Shown: positions 1-8,530 of the stretch, one piece after another | Layout of the letters: every line of letters starts with the position of its first letter | Numbering within the stretch: the stretch's first letter is position 1 | Assembly: GCA_027578815.1 (NCBI GenBank) | Contig: JANBTH010000540.1 | Location: 1 to 15,082 of the forward strand | Direction of reading: 5' to 3' | DNA: 15,082 bases | Origin: Coemansia sp. RSA 1804 | Taxonomy: Eukaryota; Kickxellomycota; Kickxellomycetes; Kickxellales; Kickxellaceae | Made by a program: the position numbers and the translations under genes | Notes under the pieces: model-generated | What the model was told of the DNA's origin: nothing | Database searches by the model: none | The model's input: the letters and a program-made list of their open reading frames with translations, nothing else

Positions 1-144
1 TTCGAGAACAACATTGCTGGAATTGTCACCGAGCGGCTATCGATAGACGAGGACCGTGTGGCATTCAAGCCCGTGCACGTAGTCACTGCTGTTGATCTGC
101 TGACCTTCCTCATGTCCAAAAAGCAGAACAGCTCCGCTGATTAG
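1..144 (+). CDS. Cystathionine beta-synthase, C-terminal end (partial)
   Basis: The reading frame is open from base 1 and ends at TAG 142-144, giving the last 47 residues of a protein that starts left of the window. The segment contains IVTERL, then FKPVHVVTAVDLLTFLM, then a short polar tail. This resembles the last strand and helix of the C-terminal CBS (Bateman) domain of fungal cystathionine beta-synthase, where a VVTxVDLLxFL motif sits at the extreme C-terminus. In that family the enzyme condenses serine and homocysteine to cystathionine in the cytosol (transsulfuration), and the CBS domains are regulatory. The catalytic PLP domain is not visible, so the name rests on the tail only. Another CBS-domain protein is the main alternative. 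Confidence 0.6.
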   Translation, partial: FENNIAGIVTERLSIDEDRVAFKPVHVVTAVDLLTFLMSKKQNSSAD

Positions 145-429
145 AAGCTTTTTCTTTCTTTGCCAGTTAAATACTTTTTCTGTGGTTCTTCTTTTCAATC
201 GTATCTTTATAAATTGCATTAGCTGTAATATCTGTACGTTTAGATGCTCGGTAGGGGGAGCTATCCATTACATTGACGGTTAATGTGACCAGCTCCCACA
301 ATATGCCCGTCTGTTGCTAGATTGTATATTGCCAGGAATTCAAGCTGGACAGAAGGGGAGATTAGATTGGCTTTCTATCATTCCAACTTGTAAATACATT
401 ATATTTTAGCAGCCCAATCACTGGAGAAT
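145..429. other. Intergenic spacer between two tandem genes
   Basis: A 285-bp spacer holds the 3' UTR of the upstream gene and the promoter/5' UTR of the RBMX2-like gene. It is AT-rich towards the right end, with a run around 391-410 just before the start codon. No RNA gene or conserved open frame was recognised. Confidence 0.5.
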
Positions 430-1089
430 ATGAACGTTGTCCAAGAGATTCGGCGGATAAACGAGAACGAGCAGCGTCTTGGTTCCACCGCATCCTGGCA
501 TGACGAGTACAAAGACAGCGCATACGTGTTTGTCGGGGGGCTTCCTTTCGACTTGACAGAGGGCGACATCATTTGCGTGTTTTCGCAGTATGGCGAGATA
601 GTCAATATCAATCTTGTTAGGGACAAGGAAACCGGGGCGTCCAAGGGATTTGCGTTTCTGCAGTACGAGGACCAGCGGTCGACGGTTCTTGCAGTTGACA
701 ACCTCAATGGAACCAAGGTGCTTGGCCGCACGCTGCGTGTGGACCATGTGAAGAACTACAGGCAGCCGAAGCAGGGAGAGGCCGATGACGAGGCGCCATT
801 ATCGATGGAGCGGGTTATGAATGCCGCGCCTCAGCCGCTTGAGCAGCCAACAGGAGACGGTGAGGACAAGGGCGACGATGATAGTGATAGCGGGCTTATG
901 CAGAGCGCCGGAATCGATCCGGAGGACCCCATGGCTGCATACTATCTAGAAAAGCACAAGCGGCGGATGCGGAAGGAAAGCAAAAGGCACAGGAGAGGCG
1001 ACAGACGCAGCAAACATGATGAAAGAGATGAAAAGAGGAGAAGGAAGCGTGGGAGATCGCGATCCCCCGGCAGTCATGAGCGAAAGTGA
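430..1089 (+). CDS. IST3: RNA-binding protein RBMX2/Ist3 (Snu17/Cwf29), RES splicing complex subunit
   Basis: A complete, intronless 219-aa protein. The N-terminus (residues 1-30, MNVVQEIRRINENEQ through WHDEYKDS) and the RRM that follows match the RBMX2/Ist3/Cwf29 family closely. RNP2 is YVFVGGL (32-38) and RNP1 is KGFAFLQY (72-79). The strings LTEGDIICVFSQYGEIVN and EDQRSTVLAVDN are family hallmarks. The RRM spans about 32-110. It is followed by an acidic stretch (about 135-155), a DPEDPMAAYYLEKHK block (about 165-180) and a basic RS-like tail ending RGRSRSPGSHERK. In yeast this protein nucleates the RES complex (with Pml1 and Bud13), which joins the activated spliceosome and helps retain unspliced pre-mRNA. 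The tail makes it longer than yeast Ist3 and closer to the metazoan form. The start at 430 is fixed by the conserved N-terminal helix. The assignment is secure; the exact symbol is by analogy. Confidence 0.93.
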   Translation: MNVVQEIRRINENEQRLGSTASWHDEYKDSAYVFVGGLPFDLTEGDIICVFSQYGEIVNINLVRDKETGASKGFAFLQYEDQRSTVLAVDNLNGTKVLGRTLRVDHVKNYRQPKQGEADDEAPLSMERVMNAAPQPLEQPTGDGEDKGDDDSDSGLMQSAGIDPEDPMAAYYLEKHKRRMRKESKRHRRGDRRSKHDERDEKRRRKRGRSRSPGSHERK

Positions 1090-1732
1090 GCATTAAATAG
1101 ATTATATTCTCAATTTATCGATAAATTCATACAGACCATTGGGCTCTGCACACCTTGAAAAGGGATCAAAAGCACATATTGTAAATGTAAATACCGAGTG
1201 TAGAAGCTTTTAAGAAGACTAGATACTATGTTGATATGATCTGAAGTGCTGTGGACTAGGTTATGCTACCGTAGGACACATAAACAGCTCGTTTGCCGCA
1301 AAATTCCAGCAAGATTTTAGTCTCATAAAAACTGCAGCTTATCTGTGCCGTGATCTGCTGTCTGTGATGCAAATTACACGAGGCAAACTCATCTGCAGAA
1401 CAGAACATTGACATATGCGTTCATCTTTCCGTCTCCATTGTTCTTCATGCCCTGCCTGCATTGAACACATGAGGGGCAACCGCCCACCCAGCCTGATCAG
1501 TTTCCTTCTTTTCGTTCCTTTCTCCTCTGTTCTTCTGTCCTTTCGTTTTTCTATTCTTTCTTCACTCGCTAAATGGCCCTTTGTGCCCTTCTTTGACCGA
1601 AGGCTATTCTATTCTATGTGCGACCACCGCCTCTAATTTATTTACTCTTGAAAGAACAGCGGTCTACTTGCACAGCAAGCCGCGCTGAATTAGCTATACT
1701 ACACTATATTAGCAGGAACACAGGCGCTCGCT
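1090..1732. other. Intergenic region with pyrimidine-rich leader
   Basis: About 640 bp separate the RBMX2-like gene from the kinase gene. An ATTAAA at 1092-1097 lies right after the stop codon and could be a polyadenylation signal. A strongly T/C-biased tract at about 1497-1570 lies on the sense strand of the downstream gene, as in other leaders of this window. Open frames inside (for example 1415-1636) are low-complexity and resemble no family known to me. Confidence 0.4.
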
Positions 1733-2578
1733 ATGGCGACGCTGCGGGGCGCAAAGTTCCGCTCAGACCATGTAATAACCGCACCAGCAACAGCACCTCT
1801 CAGGATCCTGCTTGAGCCGCATGACGGCGTGACGGAGGCTGCGCTAGAAAGCACTGCCAGGAGGTCCGGCGCAGCACCAGCAAAGCATCCGCATCCGCTG
1901 TTTATTGGCATAGGAGGCGGGCGCGGGGCTGGGAAGGAGCACACGTGCCGCTACGTCATTGACAAGGTGCGGGAGCGCGGGTACGCAGAGCTGGCAGACC
2001 GTGTGGTGCATCTGCACTTGGACGACTTCCATCGCGAACTCTCGTCAGAGGACAGGGCGCTGCTGGACAGCAACAAAGTCGCTATCAACTTTGACCACCC
2101 CGAGTCGTACGACTTTGGACGGCTGGCCAGCGTCCTTCAATGTCTTAAGAGCGGCCAGCCAGTGCAAGTCCCCGCCGAGTGGGACAGCATGCGACTCCAA
2201 CATACCGACGCATCCCGTCGTATTGTGTGCTCGCCAAGCGTGGTTCTGGTCGAGGGCACCCTTGTGCTGTTTGCCAAGGAGGTGCGCCAGTTCATGGATA
2301 TACAGGTGTTTGTCGATGTTGATAGCGACACAAGGCTGAGCAGACAGCTGTTTGCGCGGCTTCAGGACGAGAGTTCTGTCAGCGGCGACCAGGACAAGGA
2401 GAAGACCAACTTGCTGGTGCACACCTTCTTGGACGCCTACCTCCAGATGGGGAAGCCGTCCTTTGAGGAGTTTGTCTGGCCGACAAAGCGATGGGCCGAT
2501 ATTATTATTCCCAAGGGCGACCGCAATAACGTTGCGATCGAGCTCATTGCTCAGCGTCTGATTGATCTGGATGCCTGA
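1733..2578 (+). CDS. Uridine/cytidine kinase homologue with altered active-site motifs
   Basis: An intronless 281-aa protein of the UCK/URK branch of the phosphoribulokinase/uridine kinase P-loop family. Members phosphorylate uridine and cytidine in pyrimidine salvage. A 55-residue N-terminal extension, basic at its start, precedes the core; it could be a targeting sequence or simply disordered. Family landmarks are: P-loop region 59-72; HLDDFHR (95-101) where UCK has its QDSFYR nucleoside-binding segment; INFDHPESYDF (118-128); VLVEGTLVLF (171-180); FVDVDSDTRLSR (193-204); KPSFEEFVWPTKRWADIIIPKG (241-262). Three catalytic elements deviate: Walker A ends GKE (67-69) instead of GK[ST], the PxYDxxxH substrate loop is changed (around 147-157), and the ERGR-type lid is replaced (209-226). 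Family membership is clear; catalytic competence is doubtful. It is in tandem with its neighbours, with no operon-like link. Confidence 0.82.
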   Translation: MATLRGAKFRSDHVITAPATAPLRILLEPHDGVTEAALESTARRSGAAPAKHPHPLFIGIGGGRGAGKEHTCRYVIDKVRERGYAELADRVVHLHLDDFHRELSSEDRALLDSNKVAINFDHPESYDFGRLASVLQCLKSGQPVQVPAEWDSMRLQHTDASRRIVCSPSVVLVEGTLVLFAKEVRQFMDIQVFVDVDSDTRLSRQLFARLQDESSVSGDQDKEKTNLLVHTFLDAYLQMGKPSFEEFVWPTKRWADIIIPKGDRNNVAIELIAQRLIDLDA

Positions 2579-2972
2579 TGCTTTTGGCCTTGTGGACCTT
2601 CTATTGAAGCAGCTGAGCGAATCAGTAGAAATCTTGACATCCAAGAGCCAGGCTTGTCTCTGATTCGCCTTTTACTGTAGGTTTTAGGCTTTTATACGAT
2701 TTGGCAATAAGATGAATCGCCGAGTTGCTTGGTTTTTCGTTGCAGCCTATTTGTCAGAAGAAACATTCGTCAAACATATAACGTTGTTTGCAAAAATACA
2801 GCATTATCTATTATTGCCTGACAGGCGGAACTCGGATGTTGTCCGTGCAACACCGCATTGCTGCTGGCCGATATAGCCTTTTTTTTGCACATTGTGCAAA
2901 CATAATGCCATCCTTCTTCCTCCTGCTTCAATGCGAATGGAGCAAAAGCACGTGATCCGGAGTCGCTGTGGC

Positions 2973-2990
2973 TGGTGGTGGTGGTGGTGG
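2973..2990 (+). repeat. (TGG)6 microsatellite
   Basis: Six perfect TGG units in the intergenic region. GG doublets every third base could form a two-tier G-quadruplex on the plus strand. A similar GGT run occurs at 11625-11643 but there it encodes glycine. Confidence 0.85.
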
Positions 2991-4081
2991 CGTAACCAAT
3001 GGACTCATATTCTTCAGCAAGGCAATGGGGATGTATTACAACAGGCGCTGCCATTCCACAAGCAACTCTTTGGCAGTGTATTCTTTTCTGTCTCTATTGA
3101 CCGAAAGCAACGTATAAGCCAGTATACCGCCGGTTTGCTTGGTGACAAGTTGTAGAAGGGTGCCACACGCCTTTTCCTTTCTCATTGCCGCCACAATTCG
3201 GGTCAAGCTGCAATGACATCCTCCCTCTTCTACGTCACATTTAATTCGACCAGCCTTCTGTGAATCCGCAGAAGGCGCCCGGCTCTGACGTGTTCGCAAA
3301 TCAGGTCTTGGCAAATTGCAGGGAAAAGACTAGAAGAAACCCACCAATGCGAGAGGGAAACAACCCTGGCTCTTTTTTTCATTCCTTTTTGAAAAGATAA
3401 TCTTGAAGCAGGTCTAAAGATATCGGCCGTCGTAGTATTGGTACCGCCCCTTGTTTTCTGGCTTAGTAAAAGCCTCTGTATTCTGGCTCGGGCACGTAAT
3501 AAATATTGCTCAAAACACACGCTACCCTGCGAGATCCAATATATCGAGATGCTGAGCCTGCGTGTCAGACAAGGAAAGCAAAGGGATAAACATCATTTCT
3601 TTTGTGTCCATGCCAAGGATAACCTTCTTTATTACTTTTGTCTTCTTTTCTTTGTCTTGCTAGCGGGAAACTACGAAAAGGCTAGAAAGCACTAGCAAAA
3701 CGCCTGCAAATCATTCAAAGTCAGACGCACACCACCACCAACAACCACACACAACCACAAGTCGTGGCTCTTAAAAATCTCATCCTTGCGGTTCTTTTCC
3801 TTTCTTTCTTCCCCTGCCACCCATTTATTCTCTCGTTCACTAGCTGTCTATTTTCGTTTTCTTTTTTCGCATGTCATCTGCTTTGAATTCAGCTTTTCCC
3901 TCATCTTTATTCCTCTTCTTTCTGCTTGCTGTATACGCAGAAGCATCCGCTTTAGCGAACGACAAGTACTCTGTTTCTTTATGCGCTGGCTGCACCTTTA
4001 GAGCCTTATTTCTACTTTATCTGCTTTCCGCCTAGAGCTCTGTGCTAGCTTGCTCCTTATACTTTCCTGACCGCCTAGGCG

Positions 4082-4111
4082 TTGTTGCTGCTGCTGCTGC
4101 TGCTGTTGTTC
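4082..4111 (+). repeat. CTG/TTG trinucleotide repeat in the CDC24 leader
   Basis: A run of GCT/CTG units flanked by GTT units, about 280 bp upstream of the CDC24 start codon. It is non-coding in the model given here. Confidence 0.8.
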
Positions 4112-4244
4112 TTGTATGTGTATTTTTATTCGCAACACGCATACACGTTGGCAAAGTGGTTCCGATTTTCTGGTACACGAGTGTTTTCAAAAGTGGAAAA
4201 GCAGCGCGCCCTTGCTAATTTTTTCTTTTATTTCTCTCCCACCT

Positions 4245-4274
4245 GCTTATTTATTTTATTTTATTTTATTTATT
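4245..4274 (+). repeat. TTTTA/TTTA simple repeat
   Basis: A tandem TTTTA-type low-complexity run inside the T-rich leader upstream of CDC24. Confidence 0.75.
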
Positions 4275-4363
4275 TCTTCCTTCTTTCCTTTACTAAATGC
4301 CTTTGTTCTTCTTATATCCCCTCCTTTTATTCTATACCTCGGGTTGAATCTATACACACGCAC

Positions 4364-4372
4364 TATATAAAA
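4364..4372 (+). promoter_or_regulatory. TATATAAAA element immediately before the CDC24 ATG
   Basis: A perfect TATA-box match ends only 8 nt before the ATG at 4381. If it set the transcription start at the usual distance, the mRNA would begin inside the annotated coding region. It may therefore be fortuitous, or it may drive a shorter transcript starting translation at Met18 (4432). Confidence 0.3.
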
Positions 4373-4380
4373 CAAACCAA

Positions 4381-7300
4381 ATGGCGCTATCTCGTCGTCT
4401 TGGCCAGAGCCCGGCCACTGTAGCTCCCCCAATGGAGACAAGCATACCGTCGCAGAACACCGAATCTGTTCTCAACCGCAATGCCCCGGCTACATCAATA
4501 TACCAGACAAGTGTTAACCTGCTTGACAAGCTCGCGTGTATTGAGGGCTTCGACATTTATCTGGCCTCCCTTTTCGAGGACAGTGCTCTAGGGAAGACCA
4601 ACAGCGATTCCTCCACTCCATATCTCAACCCGATTCAGCTTCTCTGGGACACCTTCCGACAGGGCACCAGTCTTTGCGTCATTTACAATGCACTGAGACC
4701 CGCGGAGCTGCTGAGCACCACCCTTGACGAGTCGCAGAATATCCTTCGCCAGCGCAAGGACCGTGTCTACCGCTTTGTCAAGGCATGCAAGGACAACCAA
4801 ATTGTTCGCGACGAGGACCTGTTCACCATATCCGAGCTCTTCAAGGACGACACAAACTCGTTTGTCAAGGTTCTCAAAACCATAGAGATTGTTGTTGACA
4901 CCATCCAGAGCCGCGGACTCCTTGATGTTTCTAGTCTTGTCGAGAAGCCCTCGGCCAAGTTCGCAGAGGCCCAGCTTGGCCCGCCCCAGGACAACCGCGA
5001 CCGTGTTGTCAAGGAGTTTGTTGAAACAGAGCGGAGATACGTCCAGGATCTCGAGCTTCTTCAGGTAAGCACGATGTAAACCGCATTTCCCTTTCTTTTC
5101 TCTTCCCTTTTTTTCTGGATTGCACCTTAGTGCATGTTGCAATTCCGCTATGCAGCCCTTTATGTGCTGTGCATGTGTGTGTGCTGACGCTTCTGCTTCC
5201 TTCCATTTCGATACAGAGTCTGCTGTGCTTGAGCTGGGGCGTGTGCGCTTTGCCCTTATTTTTTTCAACTCAACGCATTTGCGCATGCTCACACATTGAT
5301 GCTAACCACGGCTTTCATAGCACGACATACGCCATATCCGTACCGTATACAGCTCCTTTTTTGAGGAAAAGAGTGCAATGCGCCTTTCGGTTTCTTTACC
5401 GAGATACTCGAAAGAGCCTGTTTTCTCTCTCGCAATATTCCTTTTCTACTTGCATCTTCAAGGGATCTGCTTGTCGACTGACAGCTGCCAATTAAACGGG
5501 CAAGACGATCTTTTTGTTGCTCATCGCCCTTTTTTCTCTTTCACCCTATCTCGGGTCCTTGTTCTCTTTTACTCATCCCTGCTGACCAGTCAAAAGATAA
5601 TTGCATAGCAAACGAAAACGCCATTTTTGAAGCGCTGGCTGCTGTTCTTGCTTTATTATATTTCTTTCGCTTGCACAGTGTCTTTCTTTCCTGTTTTTTT
5701 TTTTGCTTTAAGCAAGAAACAAAAACTCGCTTTTACGAATGGAAAAAGGGGCCATTCTCTCGCTGCATTAATTAGCTCCAAGAAGAAAGGGATTCTTCTT
5801 GAACAATGCCACAATTGCATTATGAGCCAGCTGCTAATTTTGCCTCGCAGGAACGCGTCGCAACCCGTATTCTTTTATCCTTTGTCTCCAATTCAACACA
5901 ATAGGGGTATATGGAGGAGGTCCACAAAAAGAACATTATATCGAGCGACAGTCTCCGGTACATCTTTGCGAACCTCAACTCGCTGGTTGATTTCCAGCGG
6001 CGGTTTTTGATTGGCGTCGAAGCCAATGCCTCGCAGCCACCAGAAGACCAGCACTTTGGTGCTGTTTTCGTCAACATGAAAGAGGGATTCATGGTGTACG
6101 AGCCATACTGTGCCAACTATGCACGCGCATCCAAGCTCTGTGTAGCAGAGGAAGATTCGTTAAGGGTAAGTACAGCCAGTTACCATGGAATGCGTTTTTA
6201 TTTTGCATATTTGGGAAGAAAGTGACATAATCGCTTTTTTGAACAACTGTCGGCAGTATGCACAATGCAAGAGCCTCCTTGGCATGGGGAGCTGCGGCCA
6301 AGCCTCGTCATTTGGATGGCGTTCTGCAATTACCTCTTGCCGTTTATCTACATCTCGGTTGGCTTCATTTTATTTCTCTCTCATGCTATGACCAGCAGTG
6401 CCAATCTCGATATAATGTGGTTGATTTTAGTGCTAATTCGGCCAGTGAATGCTACATACAAACGAACTGTTGTTATGGTGCTTGTTTTTGTTTAGGTTTT
6501 GTCGCATATAATTGAACCGCACTATGAGCTGCCGTCGATGCTGATCAAGCCTGTTCAGCGCATGTGCAAGTACCCGATGATTCTGGAGGAGCTGTCAAAG
6601 TTTTACGAAGCGACGTCGCCAATCTACCTTGAGCTCCGTGACGGCATCTCGGCAATAAACAGCATTGTTGAGCAGGTGAACGAGGCTGAGCGCAAGGAGG
6701 GGAACCTGGCGGTTGTCAGCGATCTGGAGGAGCGAGTGGAGAACTGGAAGGGCTACTCGATCACCACATTCGGCGAGCTCTTTTTGCACGATACGTTTGT
6801 CATGTCCACCTCTGGCGTTGAGCGCGAGCTCCTCATATACCTGTTTGAGAACATCCTTATTTGCTGCAAGGAGATCAGCGAGAAGGACAGGCGGCGCAAC
6901 CAGAGACACAAGTCGAATGCGCTGCATCTCAAGGGTCGGATCTTTTTGTTCAGCATCCACAGTGTTGTGGACACATCGCGGGACAATCATCTAAACCTTA
7001 CCATTTATTGGCGTGACGTGGTCATGGAGAACTTTAGCCTGGCTTGCAGGACAGAGGAGCAGCTAAGAATCTGGAAGAGCACAATGGAACGGCTTATCGC
7101 CCGCACACGGGAAAAGGCGGCCTCAGCCATTGATGGGCCTCAATCGAGCCCTGCAAACGCACAGATGAACCAGCGCTCGATGGCAAGCCACCAGAACACC
7201 GAGTATGACAGCGACGATGATATAACCCTGCCCCGCCGTGGCAGATTCTCCGAGGGCTCTAGTCTGACAACGTCGATGCAGCAAGACAAGGGCAGCCAGA

Positions 7301-8121
7301 GTCTATCATACCGCAAGACATACGACGGCGCAGGGCCTCGCGGCAGAAATGGAAGCGCAAGGAAGCAGGGCAGCGGCGACTACATGGTCGAGTCGATGGA
7401 TGGCGTTGAGCGCTCGGCAACAATCTCCACTTTCCATCGCCGTCTAGGCACCAATGGCAGCAACGGCAGCCCTATCGATCCTACCGACCCAGCCTTCCAG
7501 AACCGCAGCAGCCCCATGCCTGCTGGAGCGTTCTACGGGAACGGCGAGGTGCCTCCGCCTGTGCCTTCTTTCCACCGGTCTGAGGGCAGCGATACTCTAG
7601 GTGGCTCGATCATGCAAAACAAGGCGCCAGGAACTATCTCAATCAATCCGCCTGTGCCCACGGCATTCATATCGTCGATTTCGCCGATGACGCCGGGAAC
7701 TGCCGGTCTGCCAGGCTCAGCAATGTCTATGGTCTCGACACCGGTGCCACAGTTGTCGAGCCCGAGAAACGCAAATGCGGCAGGCGGAGGACCGGCAAAG
7801 CCTGTAAAGGTGAAGGTGCATTTCCTGAACGACATATTTGTCATCATTATCAAGCAGGACGTGTCGTTCAAAGAGCTGGTTGAGCGTGTCGATAGAAAAA
7901 TCAAGATCTGCGCTGGCCCGAACGTGGGAATCAGCGGCAGCAACGAGCACGACATTGCAACGGCGCCTCCGCTGGATATCCGCATGCGGTACCAGGACGA
8001 GGACGGCGACATGATCCTTGTGAGCTCGGATGAGGATGTGCAGCTGGCGTTTGAGTCAGCTAATGCAGCGAGAAAAGACGAGTCCACTACAAGCACGCTT
8101 AATCTGTTTGTGTCGATCTAA
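4381..8121 (+). CDS. CDC24: Cdc24-type Rho guanine nucleotide exchange factor for Cdc42 (three exons)
   Basis: Exons 4381-5064, 5905-6165 and 6496-8121 join in phase 0 into an 856-aa protein, close to the length of yeast Cdc24. Domain order: a calponin-homology-like region (about 85-177, starting NPIQLLWDTFRQG); a DH domain (about 208-380) with ETERRYVQDLELLQ, ANLNSLVDFQRRFLIG and LIKPVQRMCKYPMILEEL; a PH domain (about 390-518, NWKGYSITTFGELFLHD); a Ser/Pro-rich disordered linker (about 520-750) with PxxP motifs such as PPPVPSF; and a C-terminal PB1 domain (751-856) with an acidic OPCA motif YQDEDGDMILVSSDEDV. In fungi this protein activates Cdc42 at the plasma membrane to set polarity, and its PB1 binds the scaffold Bem1. 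An in-frame stop at 4345-4347 makes 4381 the first ATG. Splice sites are supported by uninterrupted DH homology across both junctions. Confidence 0.93.
5065..5904 (+). other. CDC24 intron 1 (840 bp)
   Basis: Donor GTAAGC at 5065 follows the CAG codon of LELLQ. The acceptor AATAG ends at 5904 and exon 2 resumes with GYMEEV. A GCTAAT branch-site match has its presumed branch A at 5837, 67 nt before the 3' splice site. Using the earlier CAG at about 5850 would give an in-frame TAG at 5902-5904, so it is not the acceptor. It is the longest intron here, T-rich, with a poly-T run near 5694-5704. No RNA gene was recognised in it. Confidence 0.88.
6166..6495 (+). other. CDC24 intron 2 (330 bp)
   Basis: Donor GTAAGT at 6166 follows EEDSLR. 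Acceptor TTTAG ends at 6495 and exon 3 starts VLSHIIEPHYELPS. The GCTAAT branch match has its A at 6436, 59 nt before the acceptor. Both junctions keep phase 0 and preserve DH-domain homology. Confidence 0.9.
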
Positions 8122-8530
8122 CTTTTAGTTTGTTGTTTTTAATTCTCTGTCAAGTATATTCTGGCCTACTCGTAAGGAAAAAAAAACAGATTGGGCGGAT
8201 CGTGTTTGTTGCAAAAGGCATTGCTAGGCTCAGCATTAATTGTTTTATCTTTACCAGCAACATCGACATCCAATAATCTATCTCCGATCAAATCAGCTGG
8301 ATTAGCGCCACATCATCGTCACCCACATCAAAATACTGGGTTGCTTGCGTGTTCCTCTCTCCCGCTTGCCACCGCTGAGACCAGGTCTGCAATCTTGCCT
8401 TTTTCCTTACCTAGAGTTTCTCATTTGAATTTCAGTTTCACTAATCAGCTTTGTTCTTCTTGTTCCTGTCTCTGCTCTGCATTCTCTATTTCAAGTGGTT
8501 TCTATTTATTCCTTTCTTCAGAGTCACATA
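8122..8530. other. Intergenic region upstream of proteasome alpha6 gene
   Basis: A 409-bp spacer between two tandem genes. The right half (about 8395-8520) is T/C-rich on the sense strand, the leader type seen elsewhere in the window. It contains a TTGCCACC octamer, listed separately. No open frame in it resembles a known protein. Confidence 0.45.
8365..8373 (-). promoter_or_regulatory. PACE-like element (GGTGGCAAG on the minus strand)
   Basis: The plus strand reads CTTGCCACC. Its complement differs only at the last base from GGTGGCAAA, the proteasome-associated control element bound by Rpn4 in budding yeasts. It lies about 160 bp upstream of a proteasome gene start codon. An 8-base match can be chance, and Rpn4 is known mainly from ascomycetes, so confidence is low. 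Confidence 0.3.

Larger units (their letters stand above)
2579..4380. other. Long gene-free region (3' flank of kinase, then upstream region of CDC24)
   Basis: Roughly 1.8 kb without a recognisable gene. The left part (2579-3700) has mixed composition and a TGG repeat. Open frames on the minus strand (2770-3054, 3036-3314, 3230-3520) resemble no family and lack the GC-rich third positions of the neighbouring genes. From about 3785 to 4345 the plus strand is strongly T/C-rich, with CTG and TTTTA simple repeats, consistent with a long promoter/leader for the polarity GEF at 4381. A small A/C-rich patch (ACACCACCACCAACAACC type) lies at about 3728-3762. No tRNA or snoRNA was recognised. Confidence 0.5.

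Noticed and set aside
2045..2644. 199-codon minus-strand open frame opposite the uridine kinase gene
   Set aside because: Antisense shadow of a well-supported gene, with no recognisable domain.
2973..2990. TGG repeat as a functional regulatory G-quadruplex
   Set aside because: Only GG doublets are present and there is no promoter context; a simple microsatellite explains it.
4082..4423. 113-codon plus-strand open frame before CDC24
   Set aside because: Leu/Phe-rich translation of the CTG and T-rich leader; it overlaps the CDC24 start out of frame.
4588..5292. 234-codon minus-strand open frame opposite CDC24 exon 1
   Set aside because: It is antisense to a clear CDC24 exon, runs into its intron, and matches no family; it reflects codon bias of the real gene.
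5694..5704. Poly-T run in CDC24 intron 1 as a terminator of a small RNA gene
   Set aside because: No box A/B promoter or folded RNA was recognised upstream; the whole intron is T-rich.
7533..8096. 187-codon minus-strand open frame opposite the PB1 region
   Set aside because: Antisense shadow of CDC24 exon 3; the plus-strand PB1 homology is decisive.
8172..8521. Possible 5' UTR intron of the alpha6 gene (GTAAGG at 8172, CTAAT at 8441-8445, AG at 8494 or 8521)
   Set aside because: The donor lies only 50 bp after the CDC24 stop and several acceptors are equally possible; there is no coding homology to support splicing.
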